The notes beneath the pieces were generated by a model that made no database searches, was not told the DNA's origin, and saw only the letters and a list, made by a program, of their open reading frames with translations. 64,000 bases of DNA from CAVXGU01 sp963761615 (lineage in GTDB: Bacteria; Acidobacteriota; Vicinamibacteria; Vicinamibacterales; CAVVIG01): NCBI GenBank assembly GCA_963761615.1, contig CAVXGU010000003.1, positions 2,666,001 through 2,730,000 of the forward strand, in the 5' to 3' direction. Positions 44,286-52,072 of the stretch are shown here, piece by piece. Position numbers and translations under genes: made by a program. Numbering within the stretch: position 1 is the stretch's first letter; every line of letters begins with the position of its first letter.

Positions 44286-45280
44286 CAGTAGGCGATCTTC
44301 ATCGCGCCGCGGACGCGCGCCATGGTCTCCCGGGCCACCGCGCGCGCCCGGCGCGAGCCCTCCACGAGCACCTCGCGCAGGTAGCCCGGCCGGGCGAGCG
44401 CGGCGGCCCGGCGTTCGCGGATCGGATCCAGGTGGGCGTTGAGCGCCCTGGCCAGCTTCGTCTTCACCTCGACGTCGCCGACCTTGCCGGCGCGGTAGCG
44501 CGTCTTGAGATCCTCGACCTCCGCCGTGTCGGGATTGAACGCGTCGTGATAGGTGAAGACCGGGTTGCCCTCGACGGTGCCGGGGATGTCGGCGCGGACC
44601 CGCTTCGGGTCCGTGTACATCCGCATGACCTTCTTCTTGACCTCGTCGGCCGAATCGGAGAGGTGAATCGTGTTGCCGAGGCTCTTGCTCATCTTCTTGT
44701 CGCCGTCCAGGCCCGGCAGCCGGGCGAACGTCGTGAGCAGCGGCCGCGGCTCGGTGAGGACGTCGCCATAGAAGTTGTTGAACCGCCTGACGACTTCGCG
44801 CGCGAGCTCGAGGTGCGCCACCTGATCCTCGCCGACCGGCACGAAGGTCGCGTCGTAGATCGCGACGTCGGCGGTCTGGAGGAGCGGGTAGCCGAGGAAG
44901 CCGATCGACGACAGGTCCCGGTCCGACAGGTTCTCCTGCTGCTCCTTGTAGGTGGGCACGCGCTCGAGCCAGGGCACGGGCACGACCATCGAGAGCAGCA
45001 GGTACAGCTCGGCGTGCTCGGGCACGAGCGACTGGACGAAGAACGTGGAGCGCTCGGGATCGAGACCGGCGCCGATCCAGTCGGCGACGTTCTCGTAGGC
45101 GTAGCCGACGAGCGGCGCCGTGTTGGCGTAGTCGCTCGTCAGCGCGTGCCAGTCGGCCACGAAGTAGAAGCAGTCGTACTGCGCCTGGAGCGGCACCCAG
45201 TTGTTCAGGGCGCCGATCAGGTGGCCGAGGTGGAGCTGTCCGGTCGGCCGCATGCCGGACACGACGCGCGCCTTCGTCAC
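44285..45280 (-). CDS. trpS: Tryptophan--tRNA ligase
   Basis: The product has 331 residues. The HIGH motif is H17-L-G-H20 in GQLHLGHLIG, the KMSKS motif is KKMSKSLGN, and GEDQVAHLELAREVVRRFN is the Trp/tRNA region. The GTG at 45280 overlaps the protease stop as GTGA and is preferred over a TTG 9 bases upstream. Grouping with scpA and scpB is common in several phyla. Confidence 0.95.
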   Translation of the reverse strand: MTKARVVSGMRPTGQLHLGHLIGALNNWVPLQAQYDCFYFVADWHALTSDYANTAPLVGYAYENVADWIGAGLDPERSTFFVQSLVPEHAELYLLLSMVVPVPWLERVPTYKEQQENLSDRDLSSIGFLGYPLLQTADVAIYDATFVPVGEDQVAHLELAREVVRRFNNFYGDVLTEPRPLLTTFARLPGLDGDKKMSKSLGNTIHLSDSADEVKKKVMRMYTDPKRVRADIPGTVEGNPVFTYHDAFNPDTAEVEDLKTRYRAGKVGDVEVKTKLARALNAHLDPIRERRAAALARPGYLREVLVEGSRRARAVARETMARVRGAMKIAY

Positions 45281-45918
45281 TGGAGCCAAGCGAGCAGGTG
45301 GTAGTACGGCGGGGCCATCACGTACTCGAGGCCGCCGGTCAGCATGAGGGCATAGAGCAGCATGAAGCCGTAGGGACGGAGCTTGTCGAACCGCTGCGCC
45401 GCCATGACCGGCAGCAGCCCGCCGACGACGTTGCCGCCGTCGAGCGGCGGAATGGGAATCATGTTGAACACGGCCAGCAGGACGTTGATCTGCAGGGCGC
45501 CGCTCAGCAGCGTCATGAGGGGCACCGAGACGTTGGGTTCGCCCAGCCGGACCGGCGACACCGGCAGCAGGTGCATCAACAGCGCCGCCACGACGGCCAG
45601 GATCAGGTTGCTCACGGGCCCCGCCGCCGCGACGAGCACGTAGTCGCGCCGATGGTGGCGGAGCCGCGACACCGTGACGGGGACGGGTTTCGCCCAGCCG
45701 ATGAGAGGGAAGCCGCTGAACATCGCCACCAGCGGAAAGATCACGGTACCCACGAGGTCGGCGTGCACGATCGGATTGAGCGACACGCGGCCGAGCTGCC
45801 TCGCCGTGGGATCGCCGAGACGATCGGCCGCGAACGCGTGGGCCGACTCGTGGACGGTGAGCGAGAACAGCAGCACGACGAAGGAGATGAAGATCGTCGC
45901 GAAGTTGATGTCGGACAA
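45277..45918 (-). CDS. Site-2 protease family (M50) membrane metalloprotease
   Basis: The product has 213 residues with about five membrane helices. The zinc motif HESAH lies in LTVHESAHAFAADRLGD and the second motif is NMIPIPPLDGG. This short form has no PDZ or CBS domain. Substrates are unknown. The TTG start lacks a good ribosome binding site and lies 12 bases after uvrC. It forms a chain with trpS-scpA-scpB. Confidence 0.9.
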   Translation of the reverse strand: MSDINFATIFISFVVLLFSLTVHESAHAFAADRLGDPTARQLGRVSLNPIVHADLVGTVIFPLVAMFSGFPLIGWAKPVPVTVSRLRHHRRDYVLVAAAGPVSNLILAVVAALLMHLLPVSPVRLGEPNVSVPLMTLLSGALQINVLLAVFNMIPIPPLDGGNVVGGLLPVMAAQRFDKLRPYGFMLLYALMLTGGLEYVMAPPYYHLLAWLQ

Positions 45919-45930
45919 GGAGTAATCAGG

Positions 45931-47853
45931 TTAAGGCCGGCCCGCGAAAAACGCAAGGACCCGATCCGCGACTCTCGCGCCGACCGCCGCCGACAACTCC
46001 TCGCGCGTCGCACGACGCACGCCCGCGAGGCTCCCGAAGCGCGTCAGCAGCGTGCGGCGCCGGCGGGGTCCGACGCCGGGGATCCCGTCGAGCGCCGACT
46101 GCAGATCGCGCATCGTCCGCGCGCGGCGATGAAAGGTGACGGCGAAGCGGTGGGCCTCGTCACGGATGCGCTGGAGCAGCAGCAGCGCCGGATGATTCGT
46201 CGCGAGCGCGATCGGATCCCGGCGATCGCGCGTGCAGACGAGCTCTTCCTTCTTGGCGAGGCCGATCGCGACCAGGTTCGCCAGGCCCAGCGACTCCAGC
46301 GCGCCGTACGCCGCCGCGAGCTGCCCGGCGCCTCCGTCGATGAGGATCAAGTCGGGAAACGGACCGCCGGCCTCGAGCAGCCGGCGATAGCGCCGCTGGA
46401 CGACTTCGCGCATGGCGGCGAAGTCGTCATTCAATGGCGCGGCGGCCCTCTCCCCGGCGCGACCTGACGCCGACGCCTCGCCTCGGACCTCCCCGTCCCC
46501 GCCTCGGTGTGGCCGCGGGCGCGACTGGCCACCGTCCGGCGCCGCCCCTGCCCGGCCCTTGATCCGGAACTTGCGGTAGTCGGAACGGCGCATCCGCCCG
46601 TCCTCGGCCACCACCATCGACGCGACGGTCTCGCGCCCCTGGATCGTGGAGATGTCGAAGCACTCGATCCGCCGCGGCAGGTGCGGCAGCGCGAGCACGG
46701 CCTGCAACGCCTCGAGCGCGTCGTACTGCGAGGCGGTCGCGTGGTTCACGCGCGCGTCGTAGGCGAGGGCCGCGTTCCGCGCGGCCAGCTCCACCAGCCC
46801 CCGCTTCCCGCCGCGCCTGGGCGCCACGATCCGCACGCGGCGGCCCGCCCGCGCCGACAGCCATGCCTCGAGCGCCTCGGGTTCCGGCGGCAGGACCGGC
46901 ACGTGGACTTCGGGCGGCACGTCCCGGATCTCGTAGAACTGCTGCAGCGCGGCCTCGACCACGTCGGCCTCGGTCGCGCCGGCAATCGGCTCGTCGGTCC
47001 CGAGCTCGACGCGCTCGACGACGCGCCCGCGGCGGACCTCGAAGGCCTGCACGACGGCGCCGGCCGCCCCGAGCTTGACGCCGAACACGTCGCGATGCCC
47101 CAGCTCGACGCCCGCCATCTTCTGCTGGCGCTCGTCGAGCGTCTGCACGGTGCGGATGGCGTCGCGCAGGTGCGCCGCCTCCTCGTAGCGCTCGGCGTCG
47201 GCGGCGGCGCCCATCCGCTCGCGGAGCGAGCCCACGAGCTCGTCGTTCTTGCCCTCGAGAAAGAGCTGGGTCAGGGCGACCGCGCGGCCGTACTCGTCCC
47301 TCGTGCAGATCGACTCGACGCAGGGCGCGATGCAGCGCTTGATGTCGTATTCGAGGCACGGCCGGCCCCGCTGCCCCGTGATGACCTCGTTGCAGGACCG
47401 GATCCCGAACAGCCGGTGCGTCAGCGCCATGGTGCGGCGGGCGAAGGTCGCCGGCAGGAACGGCCCGGCGTAGAAGCTGTCGTCGCGCTCGACGCGCCGC
47501 GCCACGAGCACTCGCGGAAACGCCTCCCCCGTCGTCAGCTGCAGGTACGGGTAGTTCTTGTCGTCGCGGAGGAGGATGTTGTACTTGGGCGACCGCTGCT
47601 TGATCAGGTTGTTCTCGAGCGCCAGCGCCTCCACGACCGAGTCGGTGACGATCACCTCGAGGCGCGCCACCTCGTCCAGCAGCGCGTCGGTCTTCGGCGA
47701 GGATCCGTACGCGCCCAGGTAGGTGCGCACGCGGTCGCGCAGGGCGCGCGCCTTGCCCACGTAGATCGTCTCGCCCGCCGCGTTCAGGTACAGGTACACC
47801 CCGGGCTGCTCCGGCAGCCGCGCGATCTGCGCCTTGAGTTCATGGATGGGCAT
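45931..47853 (-). CDS. uvrC: Excinuclease ABC subunit C
   Basis: The product has 640 residues. The GIY-YIG nuclease (GVYLYLNAAGETIYVGKAR, 18-36) makes the 3' incision. A cysteine cluster (CNEVITGQRGRPCLEYDIKRC broken over 154-174), the UVR motif (ERYEEAAHLRDAI), the RNase H-like nuclease (CFDISTIQGRETVASMVV, then LILIDGGAGQL) and a C-terminal (HhH)2 domain follow. A 40-residue Gly/Arg-rich insert (433-474) breaks the usual KFRIKG-NDDFAAM junction. It is divergent from the phosphatidyltransferase gene. Confidence 0.95.
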   Translation of the reverse strand: MPIHELKAQIARLPEQPGVYLYLNAAGETIYVGKARALRDRVRTYLGAYGSSPKTDALLDEVARLEVIVTDSVVEALALENNLIKQRSPKYNILLRDDKNYPYLQLTTGEAFPRVLVARRVERDDSFYAGPFLPATFARRTMALTHRLFGIRSCNEVITGQRGRPCLEYDIKRCIAPCVESICTRDEYGRAVALTQLFLEGKNDELVGSLRERMGAAADAERYEEAAHLRDAIRTVQTLDERQQKMAGVELGHRDVFGVKLGAAGAVVQAFEVRRGRVVERVELGTDEPIAGATEADVVEAALQQFYEIRDVPPEVHVPVLPPEPEALEAWLSARAGRRVRIVAPRRGGKRGLVELAARNAALAYDARVNHATASQYDALEALQAVLALPHLPRRIECFDISTIQGRETVASMVVAEDGRMRRSDYRKFRIKGRAGAAPDGGQSRPRPHRGGDGEVRGEASASGRAGERAAAPLNDDFAAMREVVQRRYRRLLEAGGPFPDLILIDGGAGQLAAAYGALESLGLANLVAIGLAKKEELVCTRDRRDPIALATNHPALLLLQRIRDEAHRFAVTFHRRARTMRDLQSALDGIPGVGPRRRRTLLTRFGSLAGVRRATREELSAAVGARVADRVLAFFAGRP

Positions 47854-47857
47854 ACGC

Positions 47858-47863
47858 TACTAT
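47858..47863 (+). promoter_or_regulatory. -10-like TACTAT box of the phosphatidyltransferase gene
   Basis: TACTAT ends 8 bases before the GTG at 47872, and TACTATGG is shared with the gdhA start region. No ribosome binding site is visible. Confidence 0.4.
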
Positions 47864-47871
47864 GGCGCGGC

Positions 47872-48696
47872 GTGGGAGCCGCCTCCGAACACTCCAGTAT
47901 ACGTCCGCGGCCACGCCTGACCTTCACCGGCCTCATCGGCACGATCTGCATGTTCCCGCTGCGCGCCATCATCGGCGCGTGCGTCGGGCTGCGCATCCAC
48001 CCGAACGTCCTCACGTTCGTCGGCGTGCTGGTCAACGTCCTCGCGGGCTGGTCGCTCGCCGTCGGCCACTTCGTGACGGCCGGCGTGATCATGATCGTCG
48101 CCAACATCTTCGACTTCATCGACGGGAAGGTGGCGTTCCAGCTCCAGCTCCAGTCGGCCTTCGGCGCCTTCTGGGACTCGACGCTCGATCGTTTCTCGGA
48201 CCTCGCCCTGCTCGTCGGGCTGATCTACCTGTACGCCTCGCGGGGACGCAGCGACTACGTGCTCATCGCCGCGCTGACGCTGATCTTCTCGATCATGACG
48301 AGCTACGCGCGGGCGCGCGCCGAGTCGCTCGTCGAGAAGTGCAAGGTCGGCTTCATGGAGCGCCCCGAGCGGATCGTCCTCTTCATGATCGGCGCCTTCA
48401 CGAACCGGATGGCGGGCGTCCTCTGGGTGATCCTGGTGCTGTCGGTCCTGACGGTCGCGAACCGGATCTACTACACGTACCTGGCGCTCAACCACCTGCC
48501 GATGCCGCGGCGCGACGGCCTGGCCGGCCTGCTCTGGCGCGCGTTCTTCTGGACCGACGAGCGCACGACGATTCCCTACGACATGTGGGTGATCGCGATC
48601 CTGGCCTTCGTCTGGCTCGTCCCGCCCGGCTGGCTCGGCGACCCCATGGCGCATGGCCCGGGCCTCATCGGCCTCCTGCGACGCCTCGCGGGGTGA
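47872..48696 (+). CDS. CDP-alcohol phosphatidyltransferase family membrane protein
   Basis: The product is 274 residues from GTG 47872 (ATG 47842 is possible but overlaps uvrC). Several membrane helices carry the family site DFIDGKVA followed by GAFWDSTLDRF, the D-x2-D-G...G-x3-D-x3-D metal-binding motif. The usual Ala-Arg after DG-x2 is Ala-Phe here. The product could be a phospholipid such as phosphatidylglycerol phosphate or phosphatidylinositol phosphate. The substrate is not readable. It converges on ku. Confidence 0.85.
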   Translation: MGAASEHSSIRPRPRLTFTGLIGTICMFPLRAIIGACVGLRIHPNVLTFVGVLVNVLAGWSLAVGHFVTAGVIMIVANIFDFIDGKVAFQLQLQSAFGAFWDSTLDRFSDLALLVGLIYLYASRGRSDYVLIAALTLIFSIMTSYARARAESLVEKCKVGFMERPERIVLFMIGAFTNRMAGVLWVILVLSVLTVANRIYYTYLALNHLPMPRRDGLAGLLWRAFFWTDERTTIPYDMWVIAILAFVWLVPPGWLGDPMAHGPGLIGLLRRLAG

Positions 48697-48714
48697 GACG
48701 CGCCGCGACGGCGG

Positions 48715-49548
48715 CTAGGCTCGCTTGCGCTTCTTCGCCGCGGGAGCGGCGGTCGCCTTGGCGGGCGTCTTCTTCTCGCGGCTGACGCGGTCGAGGCTCT
48801 TGCGCAGGGCGTCCATGAGGTTGACGACCGGCGCCGGAGCCGCGGCCTCGGGCGCGGTCGCCGCCTCGCCGGCGATCTTCGCGTCGATGATCCGGCGCAG
48901 GCCCGCCTGGTACTCGTCGGTGTAGTCGCGCAGGTTCAGCGGCCCCTCGAACGTCCCGATCACCTGGCGCGCCAGCTTCAGCTCCTCCGGCTTCACCGCG
49001 GCCGGTACCGACCCGAGATCCTCGACGTCGTCGAGGCTCCGGATCTCCGCGGCCTGGTGCAGCGTGTGCATCACGATCCCGCGGCCCGACGCCTTGACCG
49101 CGACCAGGTACTCCCGGCCGTAGAGCGCCAGTTTGCCGATCCCGACCTTCCCCTTCAGGCCCTCGCGCATCACGGCGTAGGCGCTCGCCGCCATCGCACC
49201 GTCGGGCGCGAGGTAGTACGAACGGTCCACGTAGATCGGATCGACGGCGCCCTCGTCGGCGAACTGCACCAGGTCGATGACCCGGGTGGAGGCGGGTTTG
49301 ACCTGCTCGAAGTCCTCCTCGGACAGGACCACCCACCGGCCCTTCTCGAACTCGTAGCCCTTGACGATCTCCGAGCTCGGGACCTCGGCCTGATGGAACG
49401 GGCACCACTTCTTCTGCTGGATCCGCGTCCCGCACGTCGCGTGCAGCTGGTTGAAGGAGATCGTCGCACTCGACTCGGTCGCCGGGAACACCTTGATCGG
49501 GATGTTCACCAGGCTGATCTTGAGATAGCCCTTCCAGGTCGGTCGCAT
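48715..49548 (-). CDS. ku: Ku protein (non-homologous end joining)
   Basis: The product has 277 residues. WKGYLKISLVNIPIKVFPATE is the typical bacterial Ku start. KWCPFHQAEV, VKGYEFEKGRWVVLSEEDFE and DLVQFADEGAVDPIYVDRSYYL follow, and a Lys/Ala-rich tail ends KKRKRA. It binds broken DNA ends as a homodimer and recruits LigD. No ligD lies in the window. GGAAGGA precedes the ATG. Confidence 0.94.
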   Translation of the reverse strand: MRPTWKGYLKISLVNIPIKVFPATESSATISFNQLHATCGTRIQQKKWCPFHQAEVPSSEIVKGYEFEKGRWVVLSEEDFEQVKPASTRVIDLVQFADEGAVDPIYVDRSYYLAPDGAMAASAYAVMREGLKGKVGIGKLALYGREYLVAVKASGRGIVMHTLHQAAEIRSLDDVEDLGSVPAAVKPEELKLARQVIGTFEGPLNLRDYTDEYQAGLRRIIDAKIAGEAATAPEAAAPAPVVNLMDALRKSLDRVSREKKTPAKATAAPAAKKRKRA

Positions 49549-49581
49549 ACAGTCCTTCCTATCGGCGCGACGCGGGAGGCG

Positions 49582-50142
49582 CTACACGTCCTCGCGCTCG
49601 TCGTGCTCCAGCAGGTCGAGCCCCGTCCCGGAGAACTGGATGGCGTGCGTCGAGATCTTGTCGCGCAGGACGCGCCGGGCGGCGCCGTACTTGTCGCCGG
49701 GCACGACCAGCCGGCGCGCCAGGTGGCGCAGGCGCGAGATCACGATCAGCGTGGCCTGGTGCTCGCCCTCACGCCACGTCACGCCGCCGACTTCCTCGTA
49801 GGGAATGAACGCCTGGTCCGCCCAGATGCCGTCCTCGTAGAAGCCCCGGCCGATCCGCCGGCCGAGCGGCATCACGTAGGCGTAGTAGAGGAACATCATC
49901 GTCTCGCCGAAGACCTGCTCGTGGAGGAAGGCGAGCTTGTAGAAGGCGAGCAGGCCGAGGGCGATCCCGATGGCCGTCTGCAGGGCGAAGTACGGCGGAC
50001 GGGGGCCCGGCCAGGTGAGCACCGCGTGCGTGCGCCGGCGGCGATATCGCTGATACTCGAGCAACAGCCGCGCGTTGACGACGAGGAAGCCCAGACCCAG
50101 CAGGAGAAGCGTCGTGGTGATGACGGGCTCCAGCTCGGACAC
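49582..50142 (-). CDS. Membrane protein of unknown function
   Basis: The product has 186 residues. A first helix (VITTTLLLLGLGFLVVNARLLL) and a second hydrophobic pair (TAIGIALGLLAFYKLAFL and the MMFLYYAYV stretch) precede a soluble C-terminal domain (GIWADQAFIPYEEVGGVTWREGE) resembling DUF5673/PH-like membrane proteins. I do not recognise a precise family. The GTG start has TACAAT ending 6 bases upstream and no ribosome binding site. It follows efp on the same strand. Confidence 0.65.
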   Translation of the reverse strand: MSELEPVITTTLLLLGLGFLVVNARLLLEYQRYRRRRTHAVLTWPGPRPPYFALQTAIGIALGLLAFYKLAFLHEQVFGETMMFLYYAYVMPLGRRIGRGFYEDGIWADQAFIPYEEVGGVTWREGEHQATLIVISRLRHLARRLVVPGDKYGAARRVLRDKISTHAIQFSGTGLDLLEHDEREDV

Positions 50143-50148
50143 GGCTCG

Positions 50149-50154
50149 ATTGTA
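50149..50154 (-). promoter_or_regulatory. -10 box TACAAT of the membrane protein gene
   Basis: The minus-strand TACAAT ends 6 bases before the GTG at 50142, another leaderless-type arrangement in the short gap after efp. Confidence 0.5.
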
Positions 50155-50175
50155 ACCGCCGGCCGGCGGGTGGGG

Positions 50176-50730
50176 CTAGGCTCGCGACTGGTACTCGCCG
50201 GTGTCCGTGCTGATGCGCACCTTGTCGCCCTCGTTGACGAACGGCGGCACCTGGACGACGAGCCCGGTCTCGAGGGTCGCGGGCTTGACCTGCGCGCTGG
50301 CGGTGGCGCCCTTGATGCCGGGCACGGTCTCCTTGACGACCAGATCCACCGTCGCCGGCAGCTCGATCCCGACCGGCTCGGTGCCGTAGAACTCCACCCG
50401 AATGACCGCGTCCGGCACGAGATAGTTGACCGACTCCCCGAGCGCCTCGCTGGAGATGTGCACCTGCTCGAACGTCGTGGTGTCCATGAAGTAGTACAGG
50501 TCGCCGTCGTTGTACAGGTACTGCATCTCGTGCTCGTCGAGGATGGCCCGCTCCACGTCGTCCTCGGCGCGGAACTTCTGATCGGCGAGCGCCGCACTGC
50601 GGATGTTCCGCATGCGCGCCTGGATGAATCCCCGCTTGTTGCCCGGCGTCAGGTGGTTGACCTCGAGCACGCGGAACAGGTCGTCGCCGAGCTTGATGAG
50701 ATTGCCCTTGCGCAGTCGCGTCGCTTGCAT
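50176..50730 (-). CDS. efp: Elongation factor P
   Basis: The product has 184 residues and three beta-barrel domains. MQATRLRKGNLIKLGDDLFRVLEVNHLTPG opens domain I, and VPPFVNEGDKVRISTDTGEYQSRA is the usual C-terminus. EF-P rescues ribosomes at polyproline. The domain I loop reads PG-N31-K32-R33-G, so the residue that aligns with the modified Lys34 of E. coli is Asn, with Lys next to it. The ATG at 50730 marks family homology; the frame stays open upstream. It is divergent from htrA. Confidence 0.95.
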   Translation of the reverse strand: MQATRLRKGNLIKLGDDLFRVLEVNHLTPGNKRGFIQARMRNIRSAALADQKFRAEDDVERAILDEHEMQYLYNDGDLYYFMDTTTFEQVHISSEALGESVNYLVPDAVIRVEFYGTEPVGIELPATVDLVVKETVPGIKGATASAQVKPATLETGLVVQVPPFVNEGDKVRISTDTGEYQSRA

Positions 50731-50764
50731 GGAAGACTCGATCCTCGGGAGGTGGAAGCGACAA

Positions 50765-50773
50765 ATCGTAGCA
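50765..50773 (-). promoter_or_regulatory. Extended -10 box of efp
   Basis: The minus strand reads TGCTACGAT, the exact mirror of the htrA box at 50798-50806. The leader to the efp ATG is about 28 bases, and the coding strand carries CCTCCCGAGG, not a ribosome binding site. Confidence 0.55.
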
Positions 50774-50797
50774 CGCCTCATCGACCCCGGCCAATCA

Positions 50798-50806
50798 TGC
50801 TACGAT
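50798..50806 (+). promoter_or_regulatory. Extended -10 box of the HtrA-type protease gene
   Basis: TGCTACGAT on the plus strand, inverted relative to the efp box. Together they form a 9-base perfect inverted repeat with a 24-base centre. Confidence 0.55.
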
Positions 50807-50833
50807 CCGCTCGTACCTCTCCCCGAGCGCCGC

Positions 50834-52072
50834 ATGCGAATTCGCAAGGCCCTCTTCGTCATCGTCATCGCCTTCGTCAGCTTCATGGCGGGTCTCATCG
50901 TCACCGGGCGTGTGCGCCTGGCGTCGATGCCGTCCGCCGGCCCGCCGGCCCCGGCCGAGGCGGCCGCCGCGCCCGCCACGGCCGCACCCGTCGTCGCGGA
51001 GACATCCACCGACGCCGCCCCCGCCGCGGAGCCCGCGACCGCCGTCGGCGGCGGACCCGACTTCACGCACATCGCGGCGCAGGCCGTGCGCGGCGTCGTC
51101 AACATCTCGTCGCTCCAGGTCGTCCGCACACAGAACACGCCGTTCTCGAACGACCCGTTCTTCAACTACTTCTTCGGCGGCGATCAGTTCTTCGGCGGAC
51201 GCGACCAGCGCTCGCTGAGCCTCGGCTCCGGCGTCCTCATCTCGCCCGACGGCTACATCGTCACCAACAACCACGTGGTCGGCGAGAACGAGCAGAAGAT
51301 CACGGTGACGCTGGGCGACAAGCGGGAGATGGAGGGCCTCGTCGTCGGCACGGATCCGGCCACGGACATCGCGCTCCTGAAGATCGAGATGAACGGTCTG
51401 CCGGTGATCCCCTGGGGCGACTCGAACCAGCTCAAGATCGGGGAGTGGGTGCTCGCGATCGGGAGCCCCTTCCAGCTGAGCCAGACGGTGACCGCGGGCA
51501 TCGTGAGCGCCGTCGGACGCAGCAACGTCGGCCTGGCCAACTACGAGGACTTCATCCAGACCGACGCGGCAATCAACCCCGGCAACTCGGGCGGCGCGCT
51601 GATCAACCCGGCCGGCCAGCTGGTCGGCATCAACACGGGCATCTTCAGCGAGAGCGGCGGCTATCAGGGCATCGGCTTCGCCGTGCCGAGCAACCTGGCG
51701 CGCAAAGTGGTCGACGATCTGCGGCAGTACGGGGAGGTCCACCGCGGCGCGATCGCGGGCATCGCCTCGATCGACAAACTCACGCCGCAGTGGGCGAGCG
51801 AGCTGAACGCCCCGGACACCAGCGGCGCGCTGATCGTGCGGATGATGCGCAACTCGGACGCCTACAACGCCGGGCTGCGCCCGGGCGACGTGATCGTCGG
51901 CTTCAACGGCACCGCGATCGACGACCCGTCACAGTTCTACCGGTTGATGGCGGACGCGAAGATCGGATCCACGGCGAGGCTGCGCGTCCTGCGCCAGGGA
52001 CGCCCGCTGGAGGTCACCGTGACGATCGTCTCGAGCAGCCGGTCGATGTCGACGACGTCGGCGGGGCGCTAG
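50834..52072 (+). CDS. htrA: HtrA/DegP-type periplasmic serine protease
   Basis: The product has 412 residues. An N-terminal membrane helix (ALFVIVIAFVSFMAGLIVTG) and a Pro/Ala-rich linker precede a trypsin-like domain with the triad H147 (TNNHVV), D178 (ATDIALLKI) and S252 (GNSGGALI). One PDZ domain follows (ALIVRMMRNSDAYNAGLRPGD). A single PDZ fits DegS-like or general HtrA proteins. It degrades or holds misfolded envelope proteins. Its stop overlaps the convergent thrC stop by four bases. Confidence 0.92.
   Translation: MRIRKALFVIVIAFVSFMAGLIVTGRVRLASMPSAGPPAPAEAAAAPATAAPVVAETSTDAAPAAEPATAVGGGPDFTHIAAQAVRGVVNISSLQVVRTQNTPFSNDPFFNYFFGGDQFFGGRDQRSLSLGSGVLISPDGYIVTNNHVVGENEQKITVTLGDKREMEGLVVGTDPATDIALLKIEMNGLPVIPWGDSNQLKIGEWVLAIGSPFQLSQTVTAGIVSAVGRSNVGLANYEDFIQTDAAINPGNSGGALINPAGQLVGINTGIFSESGGYQGIGFAVPSNLARKVVDDLRQYGEVHRGAIAGIASIDKLTPQWASELNAPDTSGALIVRMMRNSDAYNAGLRPGDVIVGFNGTAIDDPSQFYRLMADAKIGSTARLRVLRQGRPLEVTVTIVSSSRSMSTTSAGR

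Noticed and set aside
45298..46467. Plus-strand Arg/Gln/His-rich protein opposite uvrC and the M50 gene
   Set aside because: There is no motif and no ribosome binding site, and it is fully antisense to two recognised genes. It is a GC-composition artefact.
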